Source of the DNA: Cupriavidus oxalaticus
GTDB lineage: Bacteria > Pseudomonadota > Gammaproteobacteria > Burkholderiales > Burkholderiaceae
Assembly: GCF_016894385.1 (NCBI RefSeq)
Contig: NZ_CP069811.1
Location: 1,030,501-1,094,500, forward strand
Length of the DNA: 64,000 nucleotides
Direction of reading: 5' to 3'
Under the pieces are notes generated by a model. The model saw only the letters and a program-made list of their open reading frames with translations. It had not been told where the DNA came from and made no database searches. Below, piece by piece: positions 33,678-41,487 of the stretch (positions are counted from its first letter, which is position 1; each line of letters opens with the position of its first letter). The translations under genes were made by a program, and so were the position numbers.

Positions 33678-34421
33678 TTATTCCAGGAATTCGTCGGGAG
33701 CAATCCCAAGCTGGCTGGCCATATGCTCGACCAGCGCCTGCAGGCGGACGACCTTCTCCGACAGCGCCTGGTGTTCCGCGCGCAGTTGTGCAAGTTCGGC
33801 GGCAGTCCCCGCACCCCCTTCGGCACTGCCCTGGCCGCCGCCGTAAGCCGTCTCCTGCGCGGCTTCCAGTCCCGCATCGCCGCTCAGCAGGTGCATCCAG
33901 CGGTGCTCGCGCGCGCCGGGCGCGCGCGCCAGCCGCACCACGAAGGGCGGTTCGCGCTCCGCCAGTTCCTCCAGGAACCCCTCCACCGACGAAATATCGG
34001 CAAACGCGTGCAGGCGCGCCGTGTTCAGGCGCAGCTCCGCCGCGGTCTGCGGCCCGCGCAGCAGCAGCATCGCCAGCAGCGCGACCGACTGGCTTGGCAC
34101 GCCGAGCCCGCGCTGCATATTGTGCTCGAAGCGCGGCACGCGGCTGCTGCTGCCTTCGAAGACCAGGCTCAGGTGCTTGAGCCCGTCGATGGCGTCGAGG
34201 ATCTCGGGCTCGCTCACGTTCATGACGGGGGCGCGGGCGGTCTTCTGGTTGCAGCCGGAGGCGAGGGCGTTGAGCGACAGCGGATAGGTGTCGGGGACGG
34301 TGTGCTGTTTTTCCACCAGCACGCCGAGCACGCGGCCTTCCACGGCGGACAGGGGCCGCGGCGCGGGGCGGGCGGGGCGTTCGCCAGGCTGGCTGGCGTC
34401 GGAGACGGAATCGGGTTGCAT
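33678..34421 (-). CDS. yceH: YceH family protein (DUF480, UPF0502)
   Basis: A 247-residue protein of the YceH family, built of two winged-helix-like domains. Typical stretches are LSAVEGRVLGVLVEKQHTVPDTYPLSLNAL, ASGCNQKTARAPVM and LLLRGPQTAAELRLNTARLHAF. The C-terminus holds a coiled coil (AELAQLRAEHQALSEKVVRL). The biochemical role is not established. The frame can be read much further upstream, but that part is antisense of the next gene, so the ATG at 34421 is the sensible start. Confidence 0.9.
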   Translation of the reverse strand: MQPDSVSDASQPGERPARPAPRPLSAVEGRVLGVLVEKQHTVPDTYPLSLNALASGCNQKTARAPVMNVSEPEILDAIDGLKHLSLVFEGSSSRVPRFEHNMQRGLGVPSQSVALLAMLLLRGPQTAAELRLNTARLHAFADISSVEGFLEELAEREPPFVVRLARAPGAREHRWMHLLSGDAGLEAAQETAYGGGQGSAEGGAGTAAELAQLRAEHQALSEKVVRLQALVEHMASQLGIAPDEFLE

Positions 34422-34634
34422 CAAGACTCTGGGTTGGACTCGGGCGGCGCCTGCCGGCCTGGCAGCGCGCTCCCATTCAAGCGCAAGGCAGCGCCAGGCG
34501 CAACTATGCCATGACGAGGCCGCCGCGCCGCTGATTGCGGCCGGTTCGTCCCTCGCATTCTGCGGCGCGCCGTCTACTATCGATAGGCCGCGCCGCCGCC
34601 GGCTGCGCGCGCACCGACCACAGGAGGGGCCGAC

Positions 34635-36392
34635 ATGGCGATTTCGCAGGCGGAAGCGATGGCAACGGGCGCCACTGATGGCGACGCTGGCAGCGCGGGC
34701 GCAACGCCTGACGGCGGCGGCCTGGACGCGCCGTACTCCACGCTGGAGTCGCGCTGGCACCAGATGTTTCCGCAGCTTGGCGCCGAAGACATGGCACGGG
34801 TGCAGCGCTTCGGTACACCGCAGCACTGGCGCGCCGGCGAGAAACTGTTCTCGATCGGCCAGGCCGGCCGCGGCATGTACCTCGTCACCAGCGGCTGCGT
34901 GCGCATCGTGCGCCGCGACGGGCTGGGCCGCGAACACACGATCACCGAACAGGGGCCCGGCCACTTCCTGGCCGAGGTGGGCACGCTCAGCGGCCGGCCG
35001 GCGCTGGTCGACGGCGTCGCCGTGACCGACACCGACGGCTACGCGATCACGCCCGAGCGCCTGCGCGCGTTGCTGGTGGCCGAGGCCGAGCTGGGCGAGC
35101 GCATCATGCGCGCGCTGATCCTGCGCCGGGTCGGCCTGATCGAGTTCGGCAGCGGCCCGGTGTTGGTCGGCCACGGCACCGAGCCGCTGCTGCTGGCGCT
35201 GCAGGCATTCCTGCGGCGCAACGGCTACCCGCATACCGTGATCGACATGGACGTGGACGGCGACTGCTCGCTGCTGCTCGAGTACGCCCACGCGCCCGCG
35301 AGCGACTTCCCGCTGGTGATCTGCCCCGATGGCCGCGTGCTGCGCGCGCCGGACGAGGGCCAGCTGGCGTCATGCCTGGGCTTGTTGCCGGAGTTCGACC
35401 CGGACCATGTCTATGACGTGATCGTGGTGGGCGCGGGACCGGCCGGCCTGGCGACGGCAGTGTATGCGGCGTCCGAAGGGCTGTCGGTCGCGGTGATCGA
35501 CTGTCGCTCGCCCGGTGGCCAGGCCGGCGCCAGCGCGCGTATCGAGAACTACCTGGGCTTTCCCACGGGCATATCCGGGCAGGCGCTGGCCGGACGCGCC
35601 TTCGTGCAGGCGCTGAAGTTCGGCGCGCATATCGCCATTCCGCTGGAGGTCAAGGCCCTGCATTGCGGCACCGACCCGATCCGGCTGGAGCTTGTCGACG
35701 GACGCATGATTCCGACCCATACCGTGGTGATCGCCACCGGCGCGCAATACCGCCGGCCCGGCATTGCGTCGCTGGAGCGCTTCGAGGGGCGTGGCGTGTA
35801 CTACTGGGCCTCGCCGGTGGAAGCCAAGCTGTGCCGCAACGAGCCCGCGATGCTGGTCGGCGGTGGCAACTCGGCGGGACAGGCGGCGGTCTACCTGGCG
35901 TCTAACGCCGCGCACGTGCATATGCTGGTGCGTGGGCCCGGGCTGGCCGCGACCATGTCGCGCTACCTGATCGACCGCATCGGTTCGCTGCCCAATGTCA
36001 CGCTGCATCCCCATGCGCACATCACCGCGCTGGCGGGCAACGGCTGGCTGTCGCGGGTGCGCTACGATGCGCCCGGCGAAAGCCCGACGCCGGTGGAAAT
36101 GGACGTGCGCCACCTGTTCCTGTTCATCGGCGCGGACCCCAATGCGAGCTGGCTGCGCACCTGCCATGTGGAAGTCGACGGCAAGGGCTTTGTGCGCACC
36201 GGAGGCGGCGAACTAGGCTGCGCGGCGGCGGTGCCCTATCCGCTGCAGACCAGCGTGCCGGGGGTCTTCGCCATCGGCGATGTGCGCTCGGGCTCGACCA
36301 AGCGTGTCGCGGCGGCGGTGGGCGAGGGCGCCGCGGTGGTGGCGCAGATCCACGACTACCTGGCGAAGGTCCAGCTGGCGGCGGCACGATAG
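34635..36392 (+). CDS. cNMP-binding domain fused to thioredoxin-reductase-like flavoprotein
   Basis: A 585-residue fusion. Residues about 40-165 are a cyclic-nucleotide-binding-like domain (FSIGQAGRGMYLVTSGCVRIV, GHFLAEVGTLSGRPALVDG). Next comes a thioredoxin/glutaredoxin-like segment (LLLALQAFLRRNGYPHTVIDM), then a thioredoxin-reductase fold with FAD motif VVGAGPAGLATAVYAASEGL, NADPH motif VGGGNSAGQAAVYLAS and the C-terminal FAIGDVRSGSTKRVAAAVGEG. The redox CxxC of true thioredoxin reductases is absent: the equivalent region reads DCRSPGGQAGASARIENYLG. The natural electron acceptor is therefore unknown. Confidence 0.85.
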   Translation: MAISQAEAMATGATDGDAGSAGATPDGGGLDAPYSTLESRWHQMFPQLGAEDMARVQRFGTPQHWRAGEKLFSIGQAGRGMYLVTSGCVRIVRRDGLGREHTITEQGPGHFLAEVGTLSGRPALVDGVAVTDTDGYAITPERLRALLVAEAELGERIMRALILRRVGLIEFGSGPVLVGHGTEPLLLALQAFLRRNGYPHTVIDMDVDGDCSLLLEYAHAPASDFPLVICPDGRVLRAPDEGQLASCLGLLPEFDPDHVYDVIVVGAGPAGLATAVYAASEGLSVAVIDCRSPGGQAGASARIENYLGFPTGISGQALAGRAFVQALKFGAHIAIPLEVKALHCGTDPIRLELVDGRMIPTHTVVIATGAQYRRPGIASLERFEGRGVYYWASPVEAKLCRNEPAMLVGGGNSAGQAAVYLASNAAHVHMLVRGPGLAATMSRYLIDRIGSLPNVTLHPHAHITALAGNGWLSRVRYDAPGESPTPVEMDVRHLFLFIGADPNASWLRTCHVEVDGKGFVRTGGGELGCAAAVPYPLQTSVPGVFAIGDVRSGSTKRVAAAVGEGAAVVAQIHDYLAKVQLAAAR

Positions 36393-36400
36393 CGCCGGCC

Positions 36401-37513
36401 TCAGCCTTTCGCCTCGCGCTCGAGCAGATCACGCTTGCGCGCCACGCCCCAGCGGTAGCCTGACAGGCCGCCGTCGCTGCGCACCACGCGATGGCAAGGA
36501 ATCGCCACCGCCAGGTGGTTGGCCGCGCAGGCCTGCGCCACCGCGCATACCGCCCGCGGCGCGCCGATGCGGGCCGCGATCTCGGCGTAGCTGGCGGTGC
36601 TGCCCGGCGGGATGTGTTGCAGCGCCTGCCAGACGCGCTGCTGGAAGGCGGTGCCGCGCACGTCCAGCGGCAGCGCCAGGCCGGTCGATGGCGCCTCGAC
36701 AAAGCCCACCACCTGCGCCACCAGCTGCTCGAACCGCGCGTCGCCGCCGATCAGGTTGGCGCGCGGGAACTGGTCCTGCAGCTCCTGCAGCAGCACCTGC
36801 GGATCGTCGCCGAGCAGGATCGCGCAGACGCCGCGGTCGCTCTGCGCGACCAGGATCGCTCCCAGCGCGGACTGGCCGATGGCGAAGCGGATATCGGTGT
36901 CGGCGCCGCCAGCGCGGTAGCGCGACGGCGTCATGCCGAGCACCGCGTCCGCGGTCTCGTAGAAGCGGCTGTTGGAGCCGAAGCCGGCGTCGTAGATGGC
37001 CTCCGTCACCGATTCGCTGCTGCCCAGCTGCGTGCGCAGCTTGCTGGCGCGGTGCGCGGCCGCGTAGGCGCGCGGGGTCAGGCCGGTCGCGGCCTTGAAC
37101 AGCCGGTGGAAGTGGTAGGCGCTGACGCCGGCGGCGCGCGCCAGCTCGGGCAGCGCAGGCACGGCGTCGGCGGCCTCGATGCGGCGGCACGCGTCGGCCA
37201 CGATGGCGGCGTGCCGCGCGGCCAGCGCGGGCGGCGCGGCGCGGCGGCTTGGCCGGTACCCTGCGGCTTCGGCCGCCGAGGCGCTGTCGAAGAACTCGAC
37301 ATTGGCCGGATGCGGCAGCCGCGAGGGGCTGCTGGGCAGGCAATAGACGCCGGTGGTCCTGACCGCGTAGACGAAGCTGCCGTCGGCGGCGCGATCGCGC
37401 GCCAGCACGCGCGCCCAGCGCGGGTCGTTCTCGATGGCGGTGGCGTTGTCGGTGCGACTGGCGCTGCCGGCGCTGCCGGCGTTCCGGCGCGGCCCTGGCG
37501 TGGATGCGGGCAT
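36401..37513 (-). CDS. ada: Ada bifunctional alkyl-DNA repair protein and regulator
   Basis: A 370-residue protein with an Ada zinc-like domain, an AraC-type helix-turn-helix (LARAAGVSAYHFHRLFKAATGL, AGFGSNSRFYETADAVLGM) and a C-terminal O6-alkylguanine transferase with the active Cys in IPCHRVVRSDGGLSGYRWG. In E. coli Ada four cysteines bind zinc, and the first accepts methyl groups from phosphotriesters. Here the first remains (C58, TTGVYCLPSS), but the others read Ser62, Ser89 and Ala92 (GYRPSRRAAPP). The phosphotriester sensor is thus probably defective. The start at 37513 follows the upstream 2OG oxygenase gene by 10 bases. Confidence 0.88.
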   Translation of the reverse strand: MPASTPGPRRNAGSAGSASRTDNATAIENDPRWARVLARDRAADGSFVYAVRTTGVYCLPSSPSRLPHPANVEFFDSASAAEAAGYRPSRRAAPPALAARHAAIVADACRRIEAADAVPALPELARAAGVSAYHFHRLFKAATGLTPRAYAAAHRASKLRTQLGSSESVTEAIYDAGFGSNSRFYETADAVLGMTPSRYRAGGADTDIRFAIGQSALGAILVAQSDRGVCAILLGDDPQVLLQELQDQFPRANLIGGDARFEQLVAQVVGFVEAPSTGLALPLDVRGTAFQQRVWQALQHIPPGSTASYAEIAARIGAPRAVCAVAQACAANHLAVAIPCHRVVRSDGGLSGYRWGVARKRDLLEREAKG

Positions 37514-37523
37514 GTGTCGCTCC

Positions 37524-38339
37524 TCAACTGGCGTCGTGGAAGATGATGCCGAGCGTGTAGCGCTGGCCCGCATGCAGCCGGCTGACGCCATGGCGCAGGT
37601 TGACCCGGTAGCTGCCCCGGCTGCCCTGCACGGGCCGCTGGCTGACCGCGAATACCACTGCGTCGCCCTGGCGCAGCGGCACCACCTCGGCGCGCGACTG
37701 CATGCGCGGGCGCTGCTCGGTCATCACGAACTCGCCGCCGGTGAAATCGCGTCCGGGCTCGGACAGCAGCACCGCCACCTGCAGCGGAAACACATGTTCG
37801 CCGTACAGGTCCTGGTGCAGGCAGTTGTAGTCGCCGGGGCCGTAACGCAGCAGCAGCGGCGTCGGACGCGACTGGCCGGCCTGGTGGCAACGCGCCAGAT
37901 AGTCCGCGTGCACGGCGGGATAACGCGTGTCGATACCCATTGCGGCGTTCCAGCGGTTGGCAACGGGCACGAGGTGGGGATACAGGGCCGTGCGCAAGGC
38001 GCCGACGATGTCGGGCAAGGGATAGGCGAAATACTTGTACTCGCCCTGGCCGAAGCCGTGCCGCGCCATCACGATGCGCGAGCGGTACAGCCCGTCCTGC
38101 GCGTAGCGCGCGGCGAGCGCCCGGCATTCCGCTTCGGCCAGCAGGCCGCGGATGGCGGCGCAGCCATAGGCATCGAGTTCGCGCTCCAGCGTGGCCCATT
38201 CGATGCCATCGACGCGCGCGCCGATAGCTGCTGGCGGCTGGCGCCGGTCCTCGAGCGGGGCCGGCACGGGGCGGCGCGGCCCGCCTACTGTCAGCGCATA
38301 TGCCTGGGGGCGCTGTGCCTGCTTGATCGTCACTGCCAT
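37524..38339 (-). CDS. 2OG-Fe(II) oxygenase, AlkB-linked neighbour of ada
   Basis: A 271-residue 2-oxoglutarate oxygenase of the prolyl-4-hydroxylase-like fold. The iron motif is H-x-D in NCLHQDLYGEH, and the distal part is SYRVNLRHGVSRLHAGQRYTLGIIF with the second His and the 2OG-binding Arg. It is upstream of ada on the same strand and probably co-transcribed with it, so a role in alkylation repair is likely. It is not a canonical AlkB. The ATG at 38339 follows GGAGA closely; longer frames reach 38393. Confidence 0.8.
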   Translation of the reverse strand: MAVTIKQAQRPQAYALTVGGPRRPVPAPLEDRRQPPAAIGARVDGIEWATLERELDAYGCAAIRGLLAEAECRALAARYAQDGLYRSRIVMARHGFGQGEYKYFAYPLPDIVGALRTALYPHLVPVANRWNAAMGIDTRYPAVHADYLARCHQAGQSRPTPLLLRYGPGDYNCLHQDLYGEHVFPLQVAVLLSEPGRDFTGGEFVMTEQRPRMQSRAEVVPLRQGDAVVFAVSQRPVQGSRGSYRVNLRHGVSRLHAGQRYTLGIIFHDAS

Positions 38340-38524
38340 TCTCCGGGGGGCTTGCATGGTGCCCACTTTAGGCCGGGCACGCGGCCGTGGCACTCCGGGT
38401 CTTGCTTTTGAATTCTGCGCGATGAGCGGGACTGATGCGGCGCCGTTTCGCCGGCATCAGCGATGCTTCGGTGGTACGAACCGAATCAATCGGTTAGCAA
38501 TGGTTCCTGGGTAGGAGCCCGGCC

Positions 38525-40294
38525 CTACTGCATCTTGTCCAGGTTCCCGATCCGCACCAGCATTTCCGTGAACATCTGCATGTCGAGGTTCAGGTCGGCC
38601 ACTTCCTTGTACTCGCGCGCATTGTGCGCGGTGTACTTCTTGCCCGGCATCGCCGGCCCGAAGTTGATCGCATTGGGCATCAGCTTGGCGGTGGTGCTGC
38701 CCGCGGTCGCGACCGGCTTGGCTTCCAGCCCGGTCGTGTCGCCGAAGATATTGAGCAGCGTGGACAGCCAGGCGCCCTTGGGGTCGCGCGCCATCCAGTT
38801 GCCCTGGTCGTACTTGATCTCCACCGGCCCGTGCGTCGCGGCCCAGCCGAAGATGCGCTTGGTGATGCGGGCGCCCAGTTCATCAGGCGTGCGTCCGCGC
38901 GGCATGCGCACGTTGGTGACCACGTCGACATACTCGCCGCGCTCGCGCACCAGCGTGGGCGACATCGTCAGGGGCCCCATGAAGGCGTCACGATATGCCA
39001 GTTCCATCTTGTTGCCGAGGTAGTCCAGCCCGTACAGGTCGTTCAGGTAGCGCACCGCCCTCAGGTAGTGGTTGTCGGCAAAGCGCACGCCGCTGGCCTG
39101 CAGGAACAGCGCCAGCCGCGGCAGCGGGTTGACGCCTTCTTCCGGGCGCGAGCCGTGCGCGGACGCGCCGGTGACCTTGACCTCGACTTCATTGCCCTCG
39201 CGCTTCACATCGATCGAGAACTTGCCGCGCGGCGCGTGGCGACGCACGAAGTCCGTCTTCGCCTGTTCGAGGGCCGCGGCCACGGCGGCATCGCCGCCGG
39301 CAATGCGCGCGGTGGCGGTCTCGGGAATGGCATTGGCCGAGGCGGCGCCGCGCATGGCCACGATGGCAGGGCTCTTGCTGCCTGCCTTGCCGCGTTCGGC
39401 CTTGCCGTCGGCGGACTGGATGCCGAACGAGACCGTCAGGGTGCCGGCGCCTTTCTCCGCGACCACGGCGGGATACTTGCTGTCGAGCACGATGTTGTAT
39501 TCCGGCAGCGTGGTGTGCTGTCGGTAATACTTCATGCCATCGCCGCCGGTCTCCTCGGTGGTCTCGATCATCAGGCGGATGGTGCGCTCCAGCGGCACGC
39601 CGCTTTCCTTGACGGTCTTCATCGCATACAGCACGGCGGCGATCGAGCCCTTGTCGTCGATGGTGCCGCGCCCGTAGAGCGTGTCGCCGACTCGCGTGAG
39701 CCGGAACGGATCGAGGCGGGTGCCGTCGTCCAGCACCCATTCCTCGGCCACGGCCGGCACCACGTCGGCGTGCGTCAGGATACCGAAGGTGTCCTTGCCG
39801 CCGCCAGGCAGCGTGACTTCGAACACGCGGTTGTCCACGTTGCGGTAGGCCAGCCCGAAGTCGCGCGCCATGCCTTCCACCAGCTTGCCGAACTCAACGA
39901 TGGCGGGGTTGTCGTGCTGGGCGATCTTTTCATCGCGCACGGTGCGCAGCGCCACCATCTTGCCGATGGTGTCGATCACGGCCGCCTCGTTGCGGACGCG
40001 GTTGTAGACGCCCAGCAGGCGGCCGATATTGACCAGGTTGTCGCCCGCCAGCGGCGCCTTGGCCTGCCAGGCGGCCACGGCCGGGGCGACCGCCGGCTCC
40101 GCCTTGGCGGCGGCCGCCATGAAGGCCTGCAGGTCAGCCGGTGCGGCGGCGCGGGTGCTGCTGACCAGCGCATCGAGCGCCGGCTTCTTCAGGGTTTGCG
40201 CCTGCCCGGGGTGCGCGATCAGGATCGATAGCGCAAGCAGGGCAGCCCACCGGCGTGGCGTCGTCCGGTGGTGCGGGCGGCAAGATCGGGTCAT
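38525..40294 (-). CDS. M20-family metallopeptidase, exported dipeptidase-like
   Basis: A 589-residue zinc peptidase with a signal peptide (RRWAALLALSILIAHPGQAQ, about residues 14-33). The di-zinc site residues are H and D in GILTHADVVP, D in GRGTIDDKGS and the Glu pair in IETTEETGGDG. The C-terminal part includes the lid domain and STTAKLMPNAINFGP. This resembles PepV-like dipeptidases, but the preprotein is probably periplasmic. Frames extend to 40441; the ATG at 40294 is chosen because the signal peptide begins there. Confidence 0.85.
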   Translation of the reverse strand: MTRSCRPHHRTTPRRWAALLALSILIAHPGQAQTLKKPALDALVSSTRAAAPADLQAFMAAAAKAEPAVAPAVAAWQAKAPLAGDNLVNIGRLLGVYNRVRNEAAVIDTIGKMVALRTVRDEKIAQHDNPAIVEFGKLVEGMARDFGLAYRNVDNRVFEVTLPGGGKDTFGILTHADVVPAVAEEWVLDDGTRLDPFRLTRVGDTLYGRGTIDDKGSIAAVLYAMKTVKESGVPLERTIRLMIETTEETGGDGMKYYRQHTTLPEYNIVLDSKYPAVVAEKGAGTLTVSFGIQSADGKAERGKAGSKSPAIVAMRGAASANAIPETATARIAGGDAAVAAALEQAKTDFVRRHAPRGKFSIDVKREGNEVEVKVTGASAHGSRPEEGVNPLPRLALFLQASGVRFADNHYLRAVRYLNDLYGLDYLGNKMELAYRDAFMGPLTMSPTLVRERGEYVDVVTNVRMPRGRTPDELGARITKRIFGWAATHGPVEIKYDQGNWMARDPKGAWLSTLLNIFGDTTGLEAKPVATAGSTTAKLMPNAINFGPAMPGKKYTAHNAREYKEVADLNLDMQMFTEMLVRIGNLDKMQ

Positions 40295-40410
40295 TGCGAA
40301 GCAGGAAGTCAGGTTGGATGCCGCATGATAGGGCACTCGCCGGGGTTTGCAGAACAAATATGGCGTGGCGTGCGCGCGCGAAGCGTGCCCCAGGCCGCAA
40401 TCGCGGATTC

Positions 40411-40462
40411 CTATGTCGTCTCCATAGCTAAACACAATCATCTTGTTTGAAACGATGAATTG
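40411..40462. promoter_or_regulatory. Candidate OxyR-like region before the peroxiredoxin gene
   Basis: CTAT at 40411-40414 and ATAG at 40424-40427 are followed by CAATCATC (40435-40442) and GATGAATTG (40454-40462), an imperfect inverted repeat. The AT-rich patch lies in the divergent gap between the M20 peptidase and the peroxiredoxin-glutaredoxin gene. OxyR uses spaced ATAG/CTAT elements, so this is a weak candidate site by analogy. Confidence 0.3.
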
Positions 40463-40552
40463 TACAAATCACATCGCGGTCGACAGAATGAGGCCTTCGC
40501 TGCAACACGCAGCCGAGACAACCGAATGAACCCAGACCAAGGAGTGATTCCG

Positions 40553-41284
40553 ATGCTGCAATCCCGTGAAGGCCAACGCGTTCCCAATGCTTCTTTCCGC
40601 GTCCGTGAAGACAACGAGTGGAAGACCGTCACCACCGGCGAGCTGTTCAGCGGCAAGACCGTGGTCGTGTTCTCGCTGCCGGGCGCCTTCACGCCGACGT
40701 GTTCATCCACCCACCTGCCGCGCTACAACGAGCTGGCGCCGGTGTTCGCCAGGCATGGCGTCGACGACATCCTGTGCGTGTCGGTCAACGATACCTTCGT
40801 GATGAACGAATGGGCCAAAGACCAGGAGTCCGAAAACATCACCATGATTCCCGACGGCAACGGCGAATTCACCGAAGGCATGGGCATGCTGGTGGACAAG
40901 GCCGACCTGGGCTTCGGCAAGCGCAGCTGGCGCTATTCGATGCTGGTGCGCGACGGCGTGGTCGAGAAGATGTTCATCGAGCCGGAAGAGCCGGGCGACC
41001 CGTTCAAGGTTTCCGATGCCGACACCATGTTGAACCACATCGCCCCGGGCGCGCGCAAGCCTGACCAGGTGGTGGTGTTCTCGAAGGCGGGCTGCTCGTT
41101 CTGCGCCAAGGCCAAGCAGCTGCTGGACGACAACGGCTTCGACTACATCGACGTGCCGCTGGACAACAAGGTGCGCGGCAAGGTGCTGGGCGCCGTGTCG
41201 GGCGAGATGACCGCGCCGCAGGTCTTTATCAACGGCAAGCTGGTCGGCGGCGCCGAGGCGCTGCAGCAGTACCTGGCCAGGTAA
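40553..41284 (+). CDS. Peroxiredoxin-glutaredoxin hybrid
   Basis: A 243-residue peroxidase. The N-terminal Prx5-type domain has the peroxidatic C50 in [15 protein letters not shown], and the C-terminal glutaredoxin has C178 and C181 in [12 protein letters not shown]. The hybrid reduces hydrogen and alkyl peroxides with glutathione, the fused glutaredoxin recycling the peroxidase in one chain. The ATG at 40553 has AAGGAG eight bases upstream; a longer frame from 40460 is unlikely. It sits before a lipoamide-dehydrogenase-like flavoprotein on the same strand. Confidence 0.93.
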   Translation: MLQSREGQRVPNASFRVREDNEWKTVTTGELFSGKTVVVFSLPGAFTPTCSSTHLPRYNELAPVFARHGVDDILCVSVNDTFVMNEWAKDQESENITMIPDGNGEFTEGMGMLVDKADLGFGKRSWRYSMLVRDGVVEKMFIEPEEPGDPFKVSDADTMLNHIAPGARKPDQVVVFSKAGCSFCAKAKQLLDDNGFDYIDVPLDNKVRGKVLGAVSGEMTAPQVFINGKLVGGAEALQQYLAR

Positions 41285-41291
41285 GCGACCA

Positions 41292-41329
41292 GCCAAGTGG
41301 CCAACCAAGTGGCCAACCAAGTGGCCAAC
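41292..41329. repeat. Three-copy 12-base tandem repeat
   Basis: The unit AAGTGGCCAACC is repeated about three times right after the peroxiredoxin stop codon (CCAAGTGGCCAACCAAGTGG and so on). Each unit includes TGGCCA, itself a palindrome. No function is evident; replication slippage is the simplest origin. Confidence 0.75.
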
Positions 41330-41385
41330 TAAGCCGCTCCAAGCCTTTCTCTTCCGCTTGCGCGGACCGGCAGTCGCCGGACCCG

Positions 41386-41432
41386 ATGGCACCGCCTTGC
41401 CCGCAATCGCTGGCAGGGCAGGGCGGTGCCAT
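41386..41432 (+). terminator. Hairpin after the peroxiredoxin-glutaredoxin gene
   Basis: ATGGCACCGCC at 41386-41396 pairs exactly with GGCGGTGCCAT at 41422-41432, and inner TTGCCC/GGGCAG-type bases extend the stem. No T-tract follows. It probably ends or stabilises the upstream transcript before the flavoprotein gene. Confidence 0.5.
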
Positions 41433-41487
41433 CCAGCCCGTTGATTGACCCCTGATTCACGCCATGACAACCAAGGAGCCGTACGCC

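Noticed and set aside
34421..35291. Extended N-terminus for the YceH gene
   Set aside because: The frame stays open up to 35291, but the extra part is antisense of the cNMP/reductase fusion and unlike any YceH protein.
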